Shown one piece after another: positions 24,101 to 37,130 of a stretch of DNA of 64,000 nt. A program made the translations under genes and the position numbers. Location of the stretch: contig JAVTVY010033749.1 in assembly GCA_036873755.1 (NCBI GenBank), positions 87,068-151,067 on the forward strand, written 5' to 3'. The notes under the pieces were generated by a model, which did not search any database, was not told the DNA's origin, and worked only from the letters and a program-made list of their open reading frames with translations. This stretch comes from Hanleya hanleyi (lineage: Eukaryota > Mollusca > Polyplacophora > Lepidopleurida > Hanleyidae). Numbering within the stretch: position 1 is the first letter of the stretch; each line of letters opens with the position of its first letter.

Positions 24101-25406
24101 GCTCATCAAATTCTTCCCAAATTAGGCATGCATATACATTGTACCTTGCCATGAGATGTTGCTTGGTATTGCGTTATCCACTTCTGCTCAGAAAGTGACG
24201 CCACCTGATGACAAAATCTAAAATTTGTTTTTGACCAATAACTTGAAAATTGCATGCTCATCGGATTCTTCTCAAATTTAGCATGCATGTACCATGCCAG
24301 GAGTTGTTGCATGGGATTGCCTTTCACTCACTTTCACTTACAGGGAGGCCACCTGGTGGCAAAATCTCAAATTTGTCTCCGGATAATACCATGACCTAAG
24401 ATGTCGCTTGAGATTGCATTTCGCCCACTTGCGCCTATAGGTGGCGCCACCAGGTGTTAAAATCAGAATTTGTTTTCAGCCATTAACTTGAGGACTGCTC
24501 ATCGGAATCTCCTCAAATTTAGCATGCATGTATCATGTCAGGAGATGTTGCGTGGGATTGCTTTCTGCTCACTTTTACTTACAGGTGGTGCCACCTGGTG
24601 GCGAAATACCAGATTTGTTTCCGGGTAATGACATGAGAACTGCTCGTCAGATTCTTCTGAAATCTGGTATGAATATTTCATGACATATGATGTCGCTTGG
24701 GATTGCGTTTCGCCCACTTGTGCTGTAAACAGTTAGCATCACCTCGTGTCAAATCTAAATTTGATTTCGCTCATCAGATTTTTTTCCAATTTGGTATGCA
24801 GATACCATGCATGATATGTCCCTTGGGATTGTATTTCACCTGCTTCTGCATACTGGTGGCGACAGCTGGTGGAAAAATCTGAAATTTGTTTCTAGCTATA
24901 ATTTGACAACTGCTCATCGGATTCTTCTCAAATTCGGTATTCATCTGCCATAAGATGTCACTTGGGATTGTGTTTCGCACACTTGTGCATACAAATCTAA
25001 ATTTGGTTTCTGGGCAATAACCCCTTTTCAGATTCTTCCCAAAGTTCTTATGCTGATACACCATGTCATGAGATGATCCTTGGACTTGCGTTTCGCCCAC
25101 TTGCACCTACAGGTGGCGACACCTGGTGGCAAATTTAAAATTTGGTTTCCAGACAATAGGTTGAGGATGCATTCAGCTTCTCATCAAATTTGATTTGCAG
25201 ATAATATGCCTTGAGATGTCACTGCCTTGAAATGTTCAGTCAACCGTTCTGAGTTGATTTTAAAACTTGGGAAGGCAGAAAGACCCTTCCGCATCCAACG
25301 CCTATGAAGTAGCAGTTGCCTCCCTCATGTATATCACCCGAGACCAACAATGCTGAAAAATATTGCTGCCATTTCGGCGGGGGACTTAGCATCCTCTGGC
25401 TGCTTG
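21183..25406 (+). mobile_element. Minisatellite-rich Helentron-type candidate, copy 2
   Basis: It is bounded by the terminal hairpin GTCCCCCGCCGCAACGCGG (closing with GGGGGAC at 21,210) and by the end ...AGCATCCTCTGGCTGCTTG. Orientation is opposite to copy 1 (9,750-13,697). The core has 165-190-bp units (21,215-22,010), four blocks of ATGAACCATATTTTATTTCAG plus CATCATATGATTTACC (22,080-22,720), and about 200-bp degenerate units with GGTGGCGCCACC (23,050-25,150). Inserted within T-rich sequence of the LINE RT between motifs GPLLF and YINDI. No protein-coding content. Confidence 0.55.
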
Positions 25407-26520
25407 TTATAATATACATAAATGATATAACCAACGTCACAAATTTACTTAAAATAATTCTATTTGCGGATGATACATTTGTTGTTTCCTCCTTTAATAA
25501 CGTTGATCATGCTGTTGAAATTATGTCACAGGAGTTGGATAAGATTCACACCTGGTTGTGTGCTAACCGCCTGTCTCTCAACGTCAAAAAAGTAAGCTTA
25601 TGCTGGTAAAACCAAATAGGAGAAAAGCATCACGACATATACCACGTTTGTTTATATTCGGGGAAGAGATTGGAACAGTAAACAGTTATAAATTTCTATG
25701 AATTTTTATTAAAGATAGGCTAAACTGGACACATCATATTGACTACATCTGTAAAAAGCGAGCGAGAAACATTGGTATTATTAACTATATTAAAAATTCG
25801 GTGAACAAGAACACGCTTTATATTCTTTACTATTCAATGATCTACCCATATTTATCTTACTGCAATATCTTGTGGGGGAACACGTATGTCAGTCACCTGA
25901 ATCCGTTGATAGTTCTACAAAAGCGTGCCACTCGTGTTATCACTCTATCAAATAAACGAGATCATACCCAACCACTGTTTACCACTTTAAAAAATCCTAC
26001 CACTTCTTAGTTTGAATCTGTATACAAGTCTAAGCTTTGTCCAAAAGTTTTTATATCATGCTGAAATAATACCACCTCAATTTCGAAATTACTTTACTAA
26101 GTTAAATGAAATCCACCGTTATCCTACGCGAAACCAGTTTCTAAATTTATACAGACCTTTTTATTCTTCCAATTTGTCTTATTATACCCTTAGAAAAGCT
26201 GGACCCAGGAATGAAATAAGCTAAACTCAACGCTTAAAGTCATTAAATATTCATCACTATTCAAATCTAAGTTGAAGTCCTTTCTATACTCGATGCCTAA
26301 TTAGCTTGTATATTTTATCTCGTTGCCTTGTACCACACGCTAAGATAATTTATCAGTGTACCGTGATTCACCTTCTGCATTCTCTCAACTGCTAAATGCT
26401 ATACAATCTTTGGGATAGAACAAGCTCAACTGGGTTTTATTCCCGCCAATGTAATCTTCACTCCATTTATATCTGTGTTCTCTATGCGAGTTGGTGAATA
26501 AAATTTCATTCATTCATTTA
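25407..26520 (+). pseudogene. LINE ORF2 fragment d, RT catalytic core to 3' tail
   Basis: It resumes the RT at IIYINDITNVT, then ILFADDTFVVSSF with the FADD catalytic box (about 25,455-25,485), then LDKIHTWLCANRLSLNVKK, a frame change, HIDYICKKRARNIGIINYI and YYSMIYPYLSYCNILWG. The C-terminal part (26,012-26,224) has the TRNQF...YYTLRKAGPRNEIS end typical of this LINE group. Stop codons and frameshifts occur at about 25,605, 25,700 and 26,008. The 3' end is AATAAAATTTCATTCATTCA, a short-unit tail as in L2/CR1-like LINEs. Confidence 0.85.
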
Positions 26521-26919
26521 TACACCATGACCAAATCAGCCATGCATGAAGCTTGTTTGATTAAGCCAAATCATGCGTGCAAGTCAGTTTCACTCATCTC
26601 AAGTTTGTTGCATAATTCATATTTTAATTAAAGCTGTATTATGATCGATTAAATTACTTTTACAATTAACTCGCGTGCGACATCGATATACGTATGCAAG
26701 TTGGAGAGAACAGCTCTGAATAATACAGCATGTTAATCTCACCCTATGATAACCCATAATGGACAAGCTTTCGACAGGTTTATTTATGATTATGTACTAA
26801 TTATTATTAGGTACAGCTCAACACATTGCATATTCCTGTTCTATTGCTGAAATATTGAAAAGTTATCACGCAGTTTCAATCCCATAGTTTGCAACAAGAT
26901 TCCAGAATAAACAGCTTGA
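26521..26919. other. No gene recognised
   Basis: AT-rich sequence without repeats shared in the window and without a supported open frame. Confidence 0.5.
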
Positions 26920-29900
26920 TTGTCATTTGGTCCATCAACGCAATCTTCAGGGCTTGCTTGGATAAACTCTTAATAGTCCAGTCAATATTTGCAGATTTTC
27001 CATCGAATTGTGCCTTTTTTCATAAAACCATGAAATTTGGCACAGGTGTACATCGAGGACTGGGGAGCATTTCTAGATATGCAGCCATCAGTTCAGTTCA
27101 GTTCGTAAATTCCCCCTTTGAGAGAGGCACCTCCATAGGAGTACATATTAATATACAATCAATTGGAACCACTCAACATTTATAGCTCAACTATCGTGCT
27201 ATGAAGTGAACATTTATACAATTCTACAATTGGACGAACTACTATCCTGAAAGTACTGTGAAGTGAACATTTATACAATTCTACAATTGGACGAACTACT
27301 ATCCTGAAAGTGCTGTGATAGTCTAACCATGTGAGCTTCCTATCGGTGTATGGGATGTACTACTGTGAGTGGATTTATATAGCGGTCACTGAAAGACAGC
27401 CAGGTACTTTATTTTCCCATGTAGGTCAGCGGTCATTTTTCAAAATGGCCGCCGAGGATATCATATTAGTATCTGGAATCCTGCACTGTTTCTTCTGTTT
27501 GGGACTTATTCTTTGGGTGAGTTGTCAGAATATTGATGGAAAGTGTCATATCAAAGTTAGACAAATGAAAATGGTCATATGGCCGGGTCGACCATCTTGG
27601 ATTTCAAGATGGCCACAATCTGAAGCCTATTCCAGTCAATATTTCAATAACCACACAGAAAATCAATTTATGTCTATACTGAGATATTTTAGTGTTCTAG
27701 CACGACGAATATTTCAAAATAGATATGGTGTAATAACAATCATCTCGGATTTCCAAAATGGCTGCCATCATTTTTTAAAATGGCCTCCCGATTTTCATCT
27801 CGGGCACTTTGGGCACACGTAGATTTGTATTAGTTAGCCAGCCTACTGCGTTACACTTTGATTTTGAAAGCAGCATGGTTCTACGGGGCTACATTATTAT
27901 ACACAGAAATATTCGATTAATTAAGGAATGAAAATAATAATATCGATCAAAATAATAAGCAAATGTGAAATTGCTGAACAGATTTTCCAAAATGGCCGCC
28001 AGATTTTAATGGTGGGCCGCTTAGGCACACCTATAGGTTTGCGTTATTTGCCAACACTGCTGCGTTGCACTTGATTTTTGAAAGCAGAATAGTTGTACAA
28101 TGTCACAGTTTTGTAATAATTAATTAATAAAGGAATAAAAATAATAATATTGATAGTGATATTAAGCAAATTAGGCGAACATAGTCAACCAGATAATGTG
28201 AATTTTTCATAGGATTTTTACTTTTCTTATAAAGCACCAAAGCTCACACGTAATTAGACATGGCGTTGGGAAAGCAATGAGATATGGAGTCATTTTGTAC
28301 TAGGTTATTATAGGCCATAACAACCCTCTTTCAAGATGGCCGCCATGAGGCAGGATTGGTTTTGGCCGTTTCTTTATTTGACTCTGAGTATTATCGCCAC
28401 CTCTTAAACGAGAGGACTAAACATTTCCACAGTTAGATAGGAAGGGTCACCTCTCCCAGCAAATGCGAACAGATTTATCTTGGTGACTTAAATGACGTAG
28501 TCTTGTCGGGATGTGCAACTCGGGCGATTTATTGTCCATTATTTTCAATTTATTTCATTTCTTGGATTTGGTCTCAAGTACGTTTCTGTATGATAGAGCT
28601 TTTTTGCATGACGCCATGTAAATTAGTATAGTACGATTTCATGTAAAGAAAGCGTGAAGAAATAGGTTGAAAGAAATACATTATTGAATACAAAGCCTTC
28701 CAAAATATATTTCAACATCATGTTGAGGTGAATATTCCTTTAGCATGTCTAAGTGGATTCACGTCAAAACTCCGTGGGCATACTTAGCGAAACATTTATT
28801 CGAAAAGTGGAAATCCAGAAAAAAAATTTCGTTCCATTTATGTTCACTTCTATGGTTATTCCAACCTCATTAAGTATACATTTAAAGTACCGATGACGTT
28901 TTGATCAAACAAACGAGCTTTATAACCCCAATATAGAAAGCTAAGATGACAGAGAGAGTATATCCATTCTTATCTTTTTGAAATTCCGCTGAATATCCAG
29001 GGATGGTGACAGACTGGATTGAAATATCTTGGATGCTAAGATAAGCACCATCTCAAGAACATTTCATACAGATATGAACAAAGCTTGATTTGTTCCCAAT
29101 TGCAATATCTCATTCATGGCGCACGGAATAGGCTGATGCCATGTCGATTTGAATACAGCATGATATTGTCCATCTAATTGTCCATTTAATCGTATGTAAG
29201 TAAGGGAATGCCGTTATAGAGATGCTCCACAAGAGGTTTCAACTAAGTGATCTCAGTTTTGCGGAAGGGGGAAGGGTTTAATATTTTGACTTCCAAGATT
29301 TGTTTGCTACGTACACCACATAAAAACATACTCTCCTCAAGATTTCGAGAGAGACCATTACTAAAAAAAATTGTCATTTTGGGGATATTCCAGGTTATGC
29401 CCATGCAATTTCTTATCAGGGTCGACGCCTATGTTTTAAGCGAAATATGTCTAAAAGCATATGAAGTATACGTTATTCTAGATGTATGTCTTCGTTTAAT
29501 AGTAGTGAAGTAAACTGGTTGGGTAAAAGATACTGCGCTTATGTGATGAGTTCAATCACCTCGCAAACCATTACTACAAAAACTATAGGTTTCACTCAAG
29601 GTTTCTTGTGTTTGGCTATTAATAGTGTTCATCTTTTTAAATGCTATAGCAGGCAAGCCACTGGCATCAAGTTTTTCGTATTGTAAATTAATCCGGAGCT
29701 CAGGGGGTCATTTAAGCATACTTTACAAATTTTCATCGAGTTTGAATGATATGAAAATCGTCTTGTCAGCATCATAAAACCTTTTCCCGCTATATGCGAC
29801 GATACTTCAAAGTCGAATTACATGTAGCATTCAACTTCCCGAATTTGGAGTACCGTAACGTCGTTGTATTAGTGTGTTACCTAAACTATAAGAAGATATG

Positions 29901-30800
29901 CTTCGAATTCGACCTTTCCATCGTATGTCCTCCGGTGTCTCTGTTATGTCAGATGATGTGAGTTCACAAAAGCATTTTTTTCAGAGGACAAGAGTTCACA
30001 TGAGAAGTGTATTTTGCCTTTTCTATAATACAGTTAGTTCTATTCGACCATGCGTTTTTATTTCCCCGATTCTAAGATATATTTACATGATGTGGTCAGG
30101 TATACAATGTATAACCGTACCTTCAAAAGGGTACAGGGGAACTGGGTGCAGTTTGTAATATTGAATCAAGAGGGAAGAGTGTATATTATTTATTCACAAT
30201 ATTATCTATTATCATATATAGCAATAGTACTGAAGGCTTAGACGCCTACCCCTGGTGAAAACTTGCACTTTCGCCAACTTGAAGACTCTTGAAAACTATC
30301 GACTACGTATGGAGCCCCTATCTCACATTTACGACTTAGTAATTATGTGGATCGGGAATGTCGATGTTATGAGGATAATCGGATACAAGTAGGTAATGTA
30401 GGCTTAGATGAGACACTTGTGTTTATGGAAAGTTTTATCTCCATATCAAGTTTATAATTTGGTTGGCTATTAAGAGGCTCAGATGGCGAACATCTTGGAA
30501 ATCTTGGAATCTTGGCCATGTGACTTGCCTAATATTGATATGGGACTGTCTATCAATATTCTGACAAATGACCAACACAAATATTGCCGACCAGTGCAGG
30601 ATTCTAGATGATAATATGGGCTTCTGGTGGCCATTTAGGAAAAGTTCAAGGTGGCTCCATAACTAGGAATGCTCCCCAGGCCACGATGTACCTCTATGCC
30701 AAATCTCATGCTTTTATGAAAAAAGGCACATTTTTTCACATATTGACTGGACTATAAAGTGCATTATTAATGCGCTTGATATCATCCCGACCATATGGTG
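26920..30800. mobile_element. Element with long inverted arms (about 3.9 kb)
   Basis: The left arm (26,940-27,075 and 27,440-27,610) matches the right arm (30,662-30,790 and 30,480-30,660) in inverse order: ATAGTCCAGTCAATAT, TTTTTTCATAAAA, CTGGGGAGCATT, GAATCCTGCACTG, TGTCAGAATATTGAT. The left arm has an extra 27,080-27,440 segment with a 55-bp direct duplication (27,199-27,309). Two about 215-bp tandem units containing AAAATGGCCGCC or AAAATGGCCTCC lie at 27,763-28,190. The interior 28,200-30,470 shows no recognisable transposase and no supported gene. Confidence 0.5.
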
Positions 30801-30822
30801 TCCTAGTACAATAGCTATACAA

Positions 30823-31894
30823 TCAAATTCTCCAGCTATATAGATGCATGAGAAACTTCATCCACAACCGTTTTCGCCATAGTGGAATTGCTGGATTCCT
30901 CAGACCTACTTCCCATGATGAAAGGCCAATGTTTCCAAGGTTATTCCACTGCCTTATGTTTGCTGATGGTACAGGAGCCATACGCGCGTTGACCTGGTTC
31001 CCGTTAGATATGTCCGACACAGGGTCAGGGCCATCGGTAGCCTCCGCACTGGTAACCATACCAGGAAAGGCGGCAACATCTGGTGCATCTGGAGGATCAG
31101 GGATCTCTGTGACGGTAACGGCGTTCACGTGTCCAGGGCCGACTAATCCCTCTGGGGCTTCTGTGGGGTCGGGGGCATCTGTGACCTCCTCGACAAGGTT
31201 AACTTGATAACCCAGACGGTTGAGCCCAGGGTTGCTTGAACCATAAAATGGGTAGTTCCATCGATAACCTCCGTTAAATCCTAGAGACAAAGATAGCCTA
31301 GTTGTTTGTATATCCAGTCTAGCTCGAGATTCTGATACATAAGCAAGGTCACCCCGGATAATGTAAATATGTTGTCTCAAAGTTTCGACAAAATATTTGT
31401 GTCATCTTCAATAAAAATGAGACTGGCTGTATCCGTCTACTTATCTTATTTAGTGTGACTTTGCTTGTGTATTATACTAATGTATTCATTGGATTAACAA
31501 GATTATTGAGATTCTAATGTCTATTGTCTAGAAGGCACAATCGAAGCATTTCACATTTGTAAAAGATTGTACAACATGAGGGATTTAACGATAGGATTAC
31601 ACAATTCGATCTCGGTCAACTCCGTGAGTAAATATAATAGATGCTTCCGTAATTTGTAGTTTGGGAACACTATACCAGATCGAGATTTGGCCGCGATCTG
31701 TGTCTGCAAAGCAAACTTACCATAATCAACTGGGATTTAGATACTAATTATCATGCTTTCAAGCATAATGGTGGCTTACCTGCCCTATTCAGTCCGATCT
31801 GTCGGCGATGTCTGATTGGTGCGGCTGGTGTGGTATTGAATAGAGTAAATAATAATATATACAACTGAAGACTGGCTTGGTCAATTACAGCCAT
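30823..31894 (-). CDS. Two-exon gene for a secreted precursor, about 190 aa
   Basis: I assembled this from two exons. Exon 1 (31,894-31,780) starts MAVIDQASLQLYILLFTLFN, a signal peptide with a hydrophobic core at residues 9-19, then PAAPIRHRRQ, giving a likely signal-peptidase site near 24-25 and a furin-type RHRR site at 28-31. It ends at a GTAAGC donor in phase 1. Exon 2 (31,280-30,823) follows a CTATCTTTGTCTCTAG acceptor, keeps frame across a split Gly codon and ends at TGA. The mature part opens with a Gly/Tyr/Trp/Asn-rich stretch (GFNGGYRWNYPFYGSSNPG), followed by an acidic Pro/Asp-rich region (TDAPDPTEAPE; IPDPPDAPD) and a basic end. No family recognised. A host gene is likely. Exon 2 ends about 20 bp from the repeat element at 26,920-30,800, so the last residues may derive from it. 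Peptide hormone, antimicrobial or matrix roles are guesses. Confidence 0.55.
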
Positions 31895-32765
31895 GGTCAA
31901 TGAGTCTTACATCCAGATTAAATCACTTTTAGGACGGATCGCTCTATACCACAAGTCCGAAACCACATCGTGTACTTCAGCAGGCAGAACTTGAAAAACT
32001 CTAATCTTCTGCCCCCACATATTCCATTTAACAAGCCAACATGCAGACGTAAACGTCTCGATGACTAAATCTAGACGGTCATATTTACTGCATCATGTAT
32101 ACATACGGGTACTACTAGAATACTGACGTGTGCAATGTAAGAATAATTAGTTAAGCGCAATTGATAAGCTATTATCTTTGGTTAATTAAACTCAACACGT
32201 AAAAGGGGACTATTTTAAGATCGGTATTCATCAAACTTGTTATGTTGCGTCATTCAATCTTTATAATTGTGATATAATTACAACGTGTGATTCTGCATTG
32301 CGACATTATTAGGCGACAATTTCACTCAGAACCAAAAGTCATGATCAATGCCGTTGTTGTCAGAAGTTAAGAAATGTAAGAGCGACAAGTCTCCAGTTTT
32401 CCTTATTTGGACAGCAGCTCGATAACAAATATAGCTAAATGTATGGTATTCTCATTATATCAGCTCCTAGCATTTAAAAAAGATCGCTACTTTTGACTGC
32501 ATGTCTGTAATGTGTATATGTAAATGCACGTAACTCCCCCTTTATGAATTATGCAGTGATATTATTACATGGTAATTACATTACATTCCGTTATTTCTGT
32601 AGATCTCCAAAACAAATATAGGTCAAGATAAGATGCTACTGGCCATTTGCGACGCTGGGACGGATATATACCCCCTTTCCTGGATGTGAAAGAAAATACT
32701 GATAGGCCAGACGGAACATCATATCTGGACCTATACCAAGAATCATCAAGTCCGGCATTTCTGGA
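31895..32765. other. 5' flank of the secreted-protein gene, nothing else recognised
   Basis: AT-rich, no second gene seen. The promoter and further 5' exons of the 31,894-30,823 gene could lie here, but I cannot point to a TATA box or splice acceptor with confidence. Confidence 0.4.
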
Positions 32766-34228
32766 TAGATATATACATATGTCGCCTTGCTAGATCATGT
32801 ACCGACTGTGACTATAGATATATACATATGTCGCCTTGCTAGATCATGTACCGACTGTGACTATAGATATATACATATGTCGCCTTGCTAGATCGTGTAC
32901 CGACTGTGACTATAGATATATACATATGTCGCCTTGCTAGATCATGTACCGACTGTGACTATAGATATATACATATGTCGCCTTGCTAGATCATGTACCG
33001 ACTGTGACTATAGATATATACATATGTCGCCTTGCTAGATCATGTACCGACTGTGACTATAGATATATACATATGTCGCCTTGCTAGATCATGTACCGAC
33101 TGTGACTATAGATATATACATATGTCGCTTTGCTAGATCATGTACCGACTGTGACTATAGATATATACATATGTCGCCTTGCTAGATCGTGTACCGACTG
33201 TGACTATAGATATATACATATGTCGCCTTACTAGATCATGTACCGACTGTACCTATAAATATATACATATGTCGCCTTGCTAGATCATGTACCGACTGTG
33301 ACTATAGATATATACATATGTCGCCTTGCTAGATCATGTACCGACTGTATCAATAGATATATACATATGTCGCCTTGCTAGATCATGTACCGACTGTGAC
33401 TATAGATATATACATATGTCGCCTTGCTAGATCGTGTACCGACTGTGACTATAGATATATACATATGTCGCCTTGCTAGATCGTGTACCGACTGTGACTA
33501 TAGATATATACATATGTCGCCTTGCTAGATCATGTACCGACTGTACCTATAGATATATACATATGTCGCCTTGCTAGATCGTGTACCGACTGTGACTATA
33601 GATATATACATATGTCGCATTGCTAGATCAAGTACCGACTGTACCTATAGATATATACATATGTCGCCTTGCTAGATCATGTACCGACTGTGACTATAGA
33701 TATATACATATGTCGCCTTGCTAGATCATGTACCGACGGTGACTATAGATATATACATATGTCGCCTTGCTAGATCATGTACCGACTGTGACTATAGATA
33801 TATACATATGTCGCCTTGCTAGATCATGTACCGACTGTGACTATAGATATATACATATGTCGCCTTGCTAGATCATGTACCGACTGTGACTATAGATATA
33901 TACATATGTCGCCTTGCTAGATCATGTACCGACTGTGACTATAGATATATACATATGTCGCCTTGCTAGATCATGTACCGACTGTGACTATAGATATATA
34001 CATATGTCGCCTTGCTAGATCATGTACCGACTGTGACTATAGATATATACATATGTCGCCTTGCTAGATCATGTACCGACTGTGACTATAGATATATACA
34101 TTTGTCGCCTTGCTAGATCATGTACCGACTGTGACTATAGATATATACATATGTCGCCTTGCTAGATCATGTACCGACTGTGACTATAGATATATACATA
34201 TGTCGCCTTGCTAGATCATGTACCGACT
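32766..34228. repeat. Minisatellite, 49-bp unit, about 30 copies
   Basis: The unit contains CATATGTCGCCTTGCTAGAT then CATGTACCGACTGTGACTATAG. Copies are nearly identical, with a few recurrent variants (GATCGTG for GATCATG; GTACCTATA or GTATCAATA for GTGACTATA), which points to recent unequal exchange. The open frame entering at 34,159 is an artefact. Confidence 0.98.
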
Positions 34229-34440
34229 TTAATCAACGCCACAGAATATTATTGCAGAAAATTGTCAAACATGGGCATATCACAAAACGTCTCCATTCAA
34301 ACCTTCTCAAATTCTGTGATAAATATAGTAGGGTGCAAGATCTGAGTCTGCCTAACTCGGGGGTAGGATCGTTTGAATATCATATGTTTTACATCTCCAT
34401 GGTGTTCAAATGAACAGTCTCCATCAAAGCGGAACAGATA
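34229..34440. other. Spacer between two minisatellites
   Basis: 212 bp of unique sequence joining the 49-bp and 18-bp arrays; no feature recognised. Confidence 0.5.
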
Positions 34441-35066
34441 CATATACATACTCTGACTGATATACATACTCTGACTGATATACATACTCTGACTGAGATA
34501 CATACTCTGACTGAGATACATACTCTGACTGATATACATACTCTGACTGAGATACATACTCTGACTGATATACATACTCTGACTGAGATACATACTCTGA
34601 CTGATATACATACTCTGACTGATATACATACTCTGACTGATATACATACTCTGACTGATATACATACTCTGACTGATATACATACTCTGACTGATATACA
34701 TACTCTGACTGAGATACATACTCTGACTGATATACATACTCTGACTGATATACATACTCTGACTGATATACATACTCTGACTGATATACATACTCTGACT
34801 GATATACATACTCTGACTGAGATACATACTCTGACTGAGATACATACTCTGACTGAGATACATACTCTGACTGAGATACATACTCTGACTGAGATACATA
34901 CTCTGACTGAGATACATGCTCTGACTGAGATACATACTCTGACTGAGATACATACTCTGACTGAGATACATACTCTGACTGAGATACATACTCTGACTGA
35001 GATACATACTCTGACTGAGATACATACTCTGACTGAGATACATACTCTGACTGAGATACATACTCT
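34441..35066. repeat. Minisatellite, 18-bp unit, about 35 copies
   Basis: The unit is ATACATACTCTGACTGAG or the variant with T in place of the final G. Because 18 is a multiple of three and the unit lacks minus-strand stops, all three minus frames are open (222-274 codons of MYLSQS, VCISVR or EYVSQS repeats). These frames have no other coding support. The two variants are partly segregated along the array. Confidence 0.98.
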
Positions 35067-35151
35067 GCTAAACGACATGGAAATTCGTTCAAATGAAGAA
35101 CAATGGTCAGCGATTAGGATTTTATGTAAGAAACCTATTATCTTGCTCACA

Positions 35152-35310
35152 TCATTGAAAACTGTTGACCCCTTCTCTGTTATAGAAAACCATCTGGTAT
35201 TTTTTATACACATTTGGAATTGGTGATAAATGTCAAACGAAATAGGTCTTTCGACTATTGATGTATAAATTCTTTTTGGGCGACGGCTGAATATTAAATG
35301 CCGGATTTGA
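35152..35310. repeat. Dispersed repeat, copy 2 (partner 5,594-5,790)
   Basis: It shares ATCATTGAAAACTGTTGACC, AATAGGTCTTT and GACGGCTGAAT in the same order as the left-end copy. Confidence 0.6.
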
Positions 35311-37130
35311 CACTACTCTGAAGATCAAATCCTGAGACGGTGTACCTGGAAGATACCTTCTCCAGGCTCTGACACTTGGCACCTGTTGTTTTAGTCTAGA
35401 CATCCATGTACGCCTACGCTGACACCAATTCTGATCAAATAAAAACATTCAAATTTGCAGCATTTTCACTGGGTGGCGCAACTCGATTGACAGGCTTGTT
35501 CATTTCAAACTGAGAGCACTGCGTTGGCGACATGCATGCACACGCCCACCACGTTGCCACGCACATCGCTTCGCTGTTGATTTCAATTCGGTTTGTAGGT
35601 CGGGATTGATTTAGTCCGAAGTGTCAAAGGATGAAGACGGATGAAGATTCGCTATGGTCTTCGGAAATTCTGAAACTGACACTGACTCCACAATGACTCC
35701 AACATCATAAAACCCTACAGAATTCATATGATAAAACGTTAATATATTTACGCACATTTCCCCCAGAAATATACATAAATTAACGAAAACTTGAAAACTT
35801 ATATATTATATAACTATATGTTTTATGGTGAAAGTGACATACTTTTAGCCATACGTGTACCAGAAATTTACACAAATAACGAGAACCGGGCCACGAATGC
35901 TAATTCATGCAACACATTCTACTATACCGTAGCCTACTAAGTTCCATACATTTCCCAAACTTCGTCTGGACCCCCGTAAAACTAATAATGCTAAACACCA
36001 GGCGCCCATGTGGTGCGAGTTTCATACATCTGTCGATATTCACCGTAAAGATATACATGTAGCCAAACAACGAAAATCGAACCCTTCATAATAACTCTCA
36101 ACAATAACAGAGTAATAGTGCGGTAATATCCCACCATGTCATTGTAGGCCAACATCTAAACTTACTCAAACCTCGTTGTGACGTGAACTATCGGTATGTA
36201 CCTTATCATCATTTACGGTCATAATTTGTGACACGATCAAAATGTATAAGCAACCTTGCAATTGTCACTAAAACACTTGTCACACCGTTGCGGCAAAATA
36301 ACTTGTCGGTCAGCCTTTCTCATTGCGGCCCGATGTTATTCGGATGTTACAGTGAGCTCTTTCAGTAGCTGACCATGTTGACGGATTGTCATAGAAGAAC
36401 CAGTCTCAGCTATTGTTCTGGTTCCGGAGACAGATAGTTTATCTGCTGTCTTGTGTGAATAAAAAACTCAACGATCTCCAAGTAAATCCGAACAGCATAC
36501 GTTCATTTAATGAGTTTACCATGTAGCAGGCAAATGAGCAGAATATTTCATCTCATGAGTATTGTATAAGACTGGACAGTATAAGATTATCTGTTTCTGA
36601 TCCGACATTGAATTGCTCAGAATTTCTACCTCCATAATAGCTGATTAGCACGTCGCGATCTAAACTGACATTAAACAAATTTACAAATATGAACACCAGC
36701 TAGCTTGAGAGAAGCTATATTTAGGATTTTCACTTAAATAGCGGTAACTGGAAAGGTTGATTCCCAGAAATCATTTGTTCAATGTGCCATTAATATTACC
36801 GGCAACACCATAACACGTACATACGTTAACATATAACCTACCAACATGATGAGATACAAATCCAGAATTCAAAAGTGAACAGGATCAGTGAAGATATATC
36901 ATTGCCTCATAAATCTACAAAACTGAATTTAGGATCCCGTCAGGTCAGCCATTAACAGTTGTTGTCAAGCAGAGACTCATAGAGAATCAGAGCAAATACT
37001 GAGATATACAAACTCACAACTAAATAGGGAACAGGATCGATAGAGCTATATTATTCCCCGTTAGATCAGCACCACTCTGTTAAGGATCTCGTCAAGTCAG
37101 CGATAGTAGTAGTGTTAACGGGAATGGAGC
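35311..37130. other. No gene recognised
   Basis: AT-rich sequence. An imperfect tandem pair of about 150 bp lies at 36,845-37,115 (GGATCCCGTCAGGTCAGC and GGATCTCGTCAAGTCAGC versions). No open frame with recognisable content. Confidence 0.5.

Noticed and set aside
21183..25406. Canonical Helitron (TC...CTRR ends)
   Set aside because: Ends are GTCCCCC and GCTTG, without CTRR; only the Helentron-type structure remains possible.
34297..35213. Three overlapping minus-strand open frames of 222-274 codons
   Set aside because: They are translations of the 18-bp minisatellite, open only because the unit length is a multiple of three. No start context, splice site or non-repeat coding sequence supports them.
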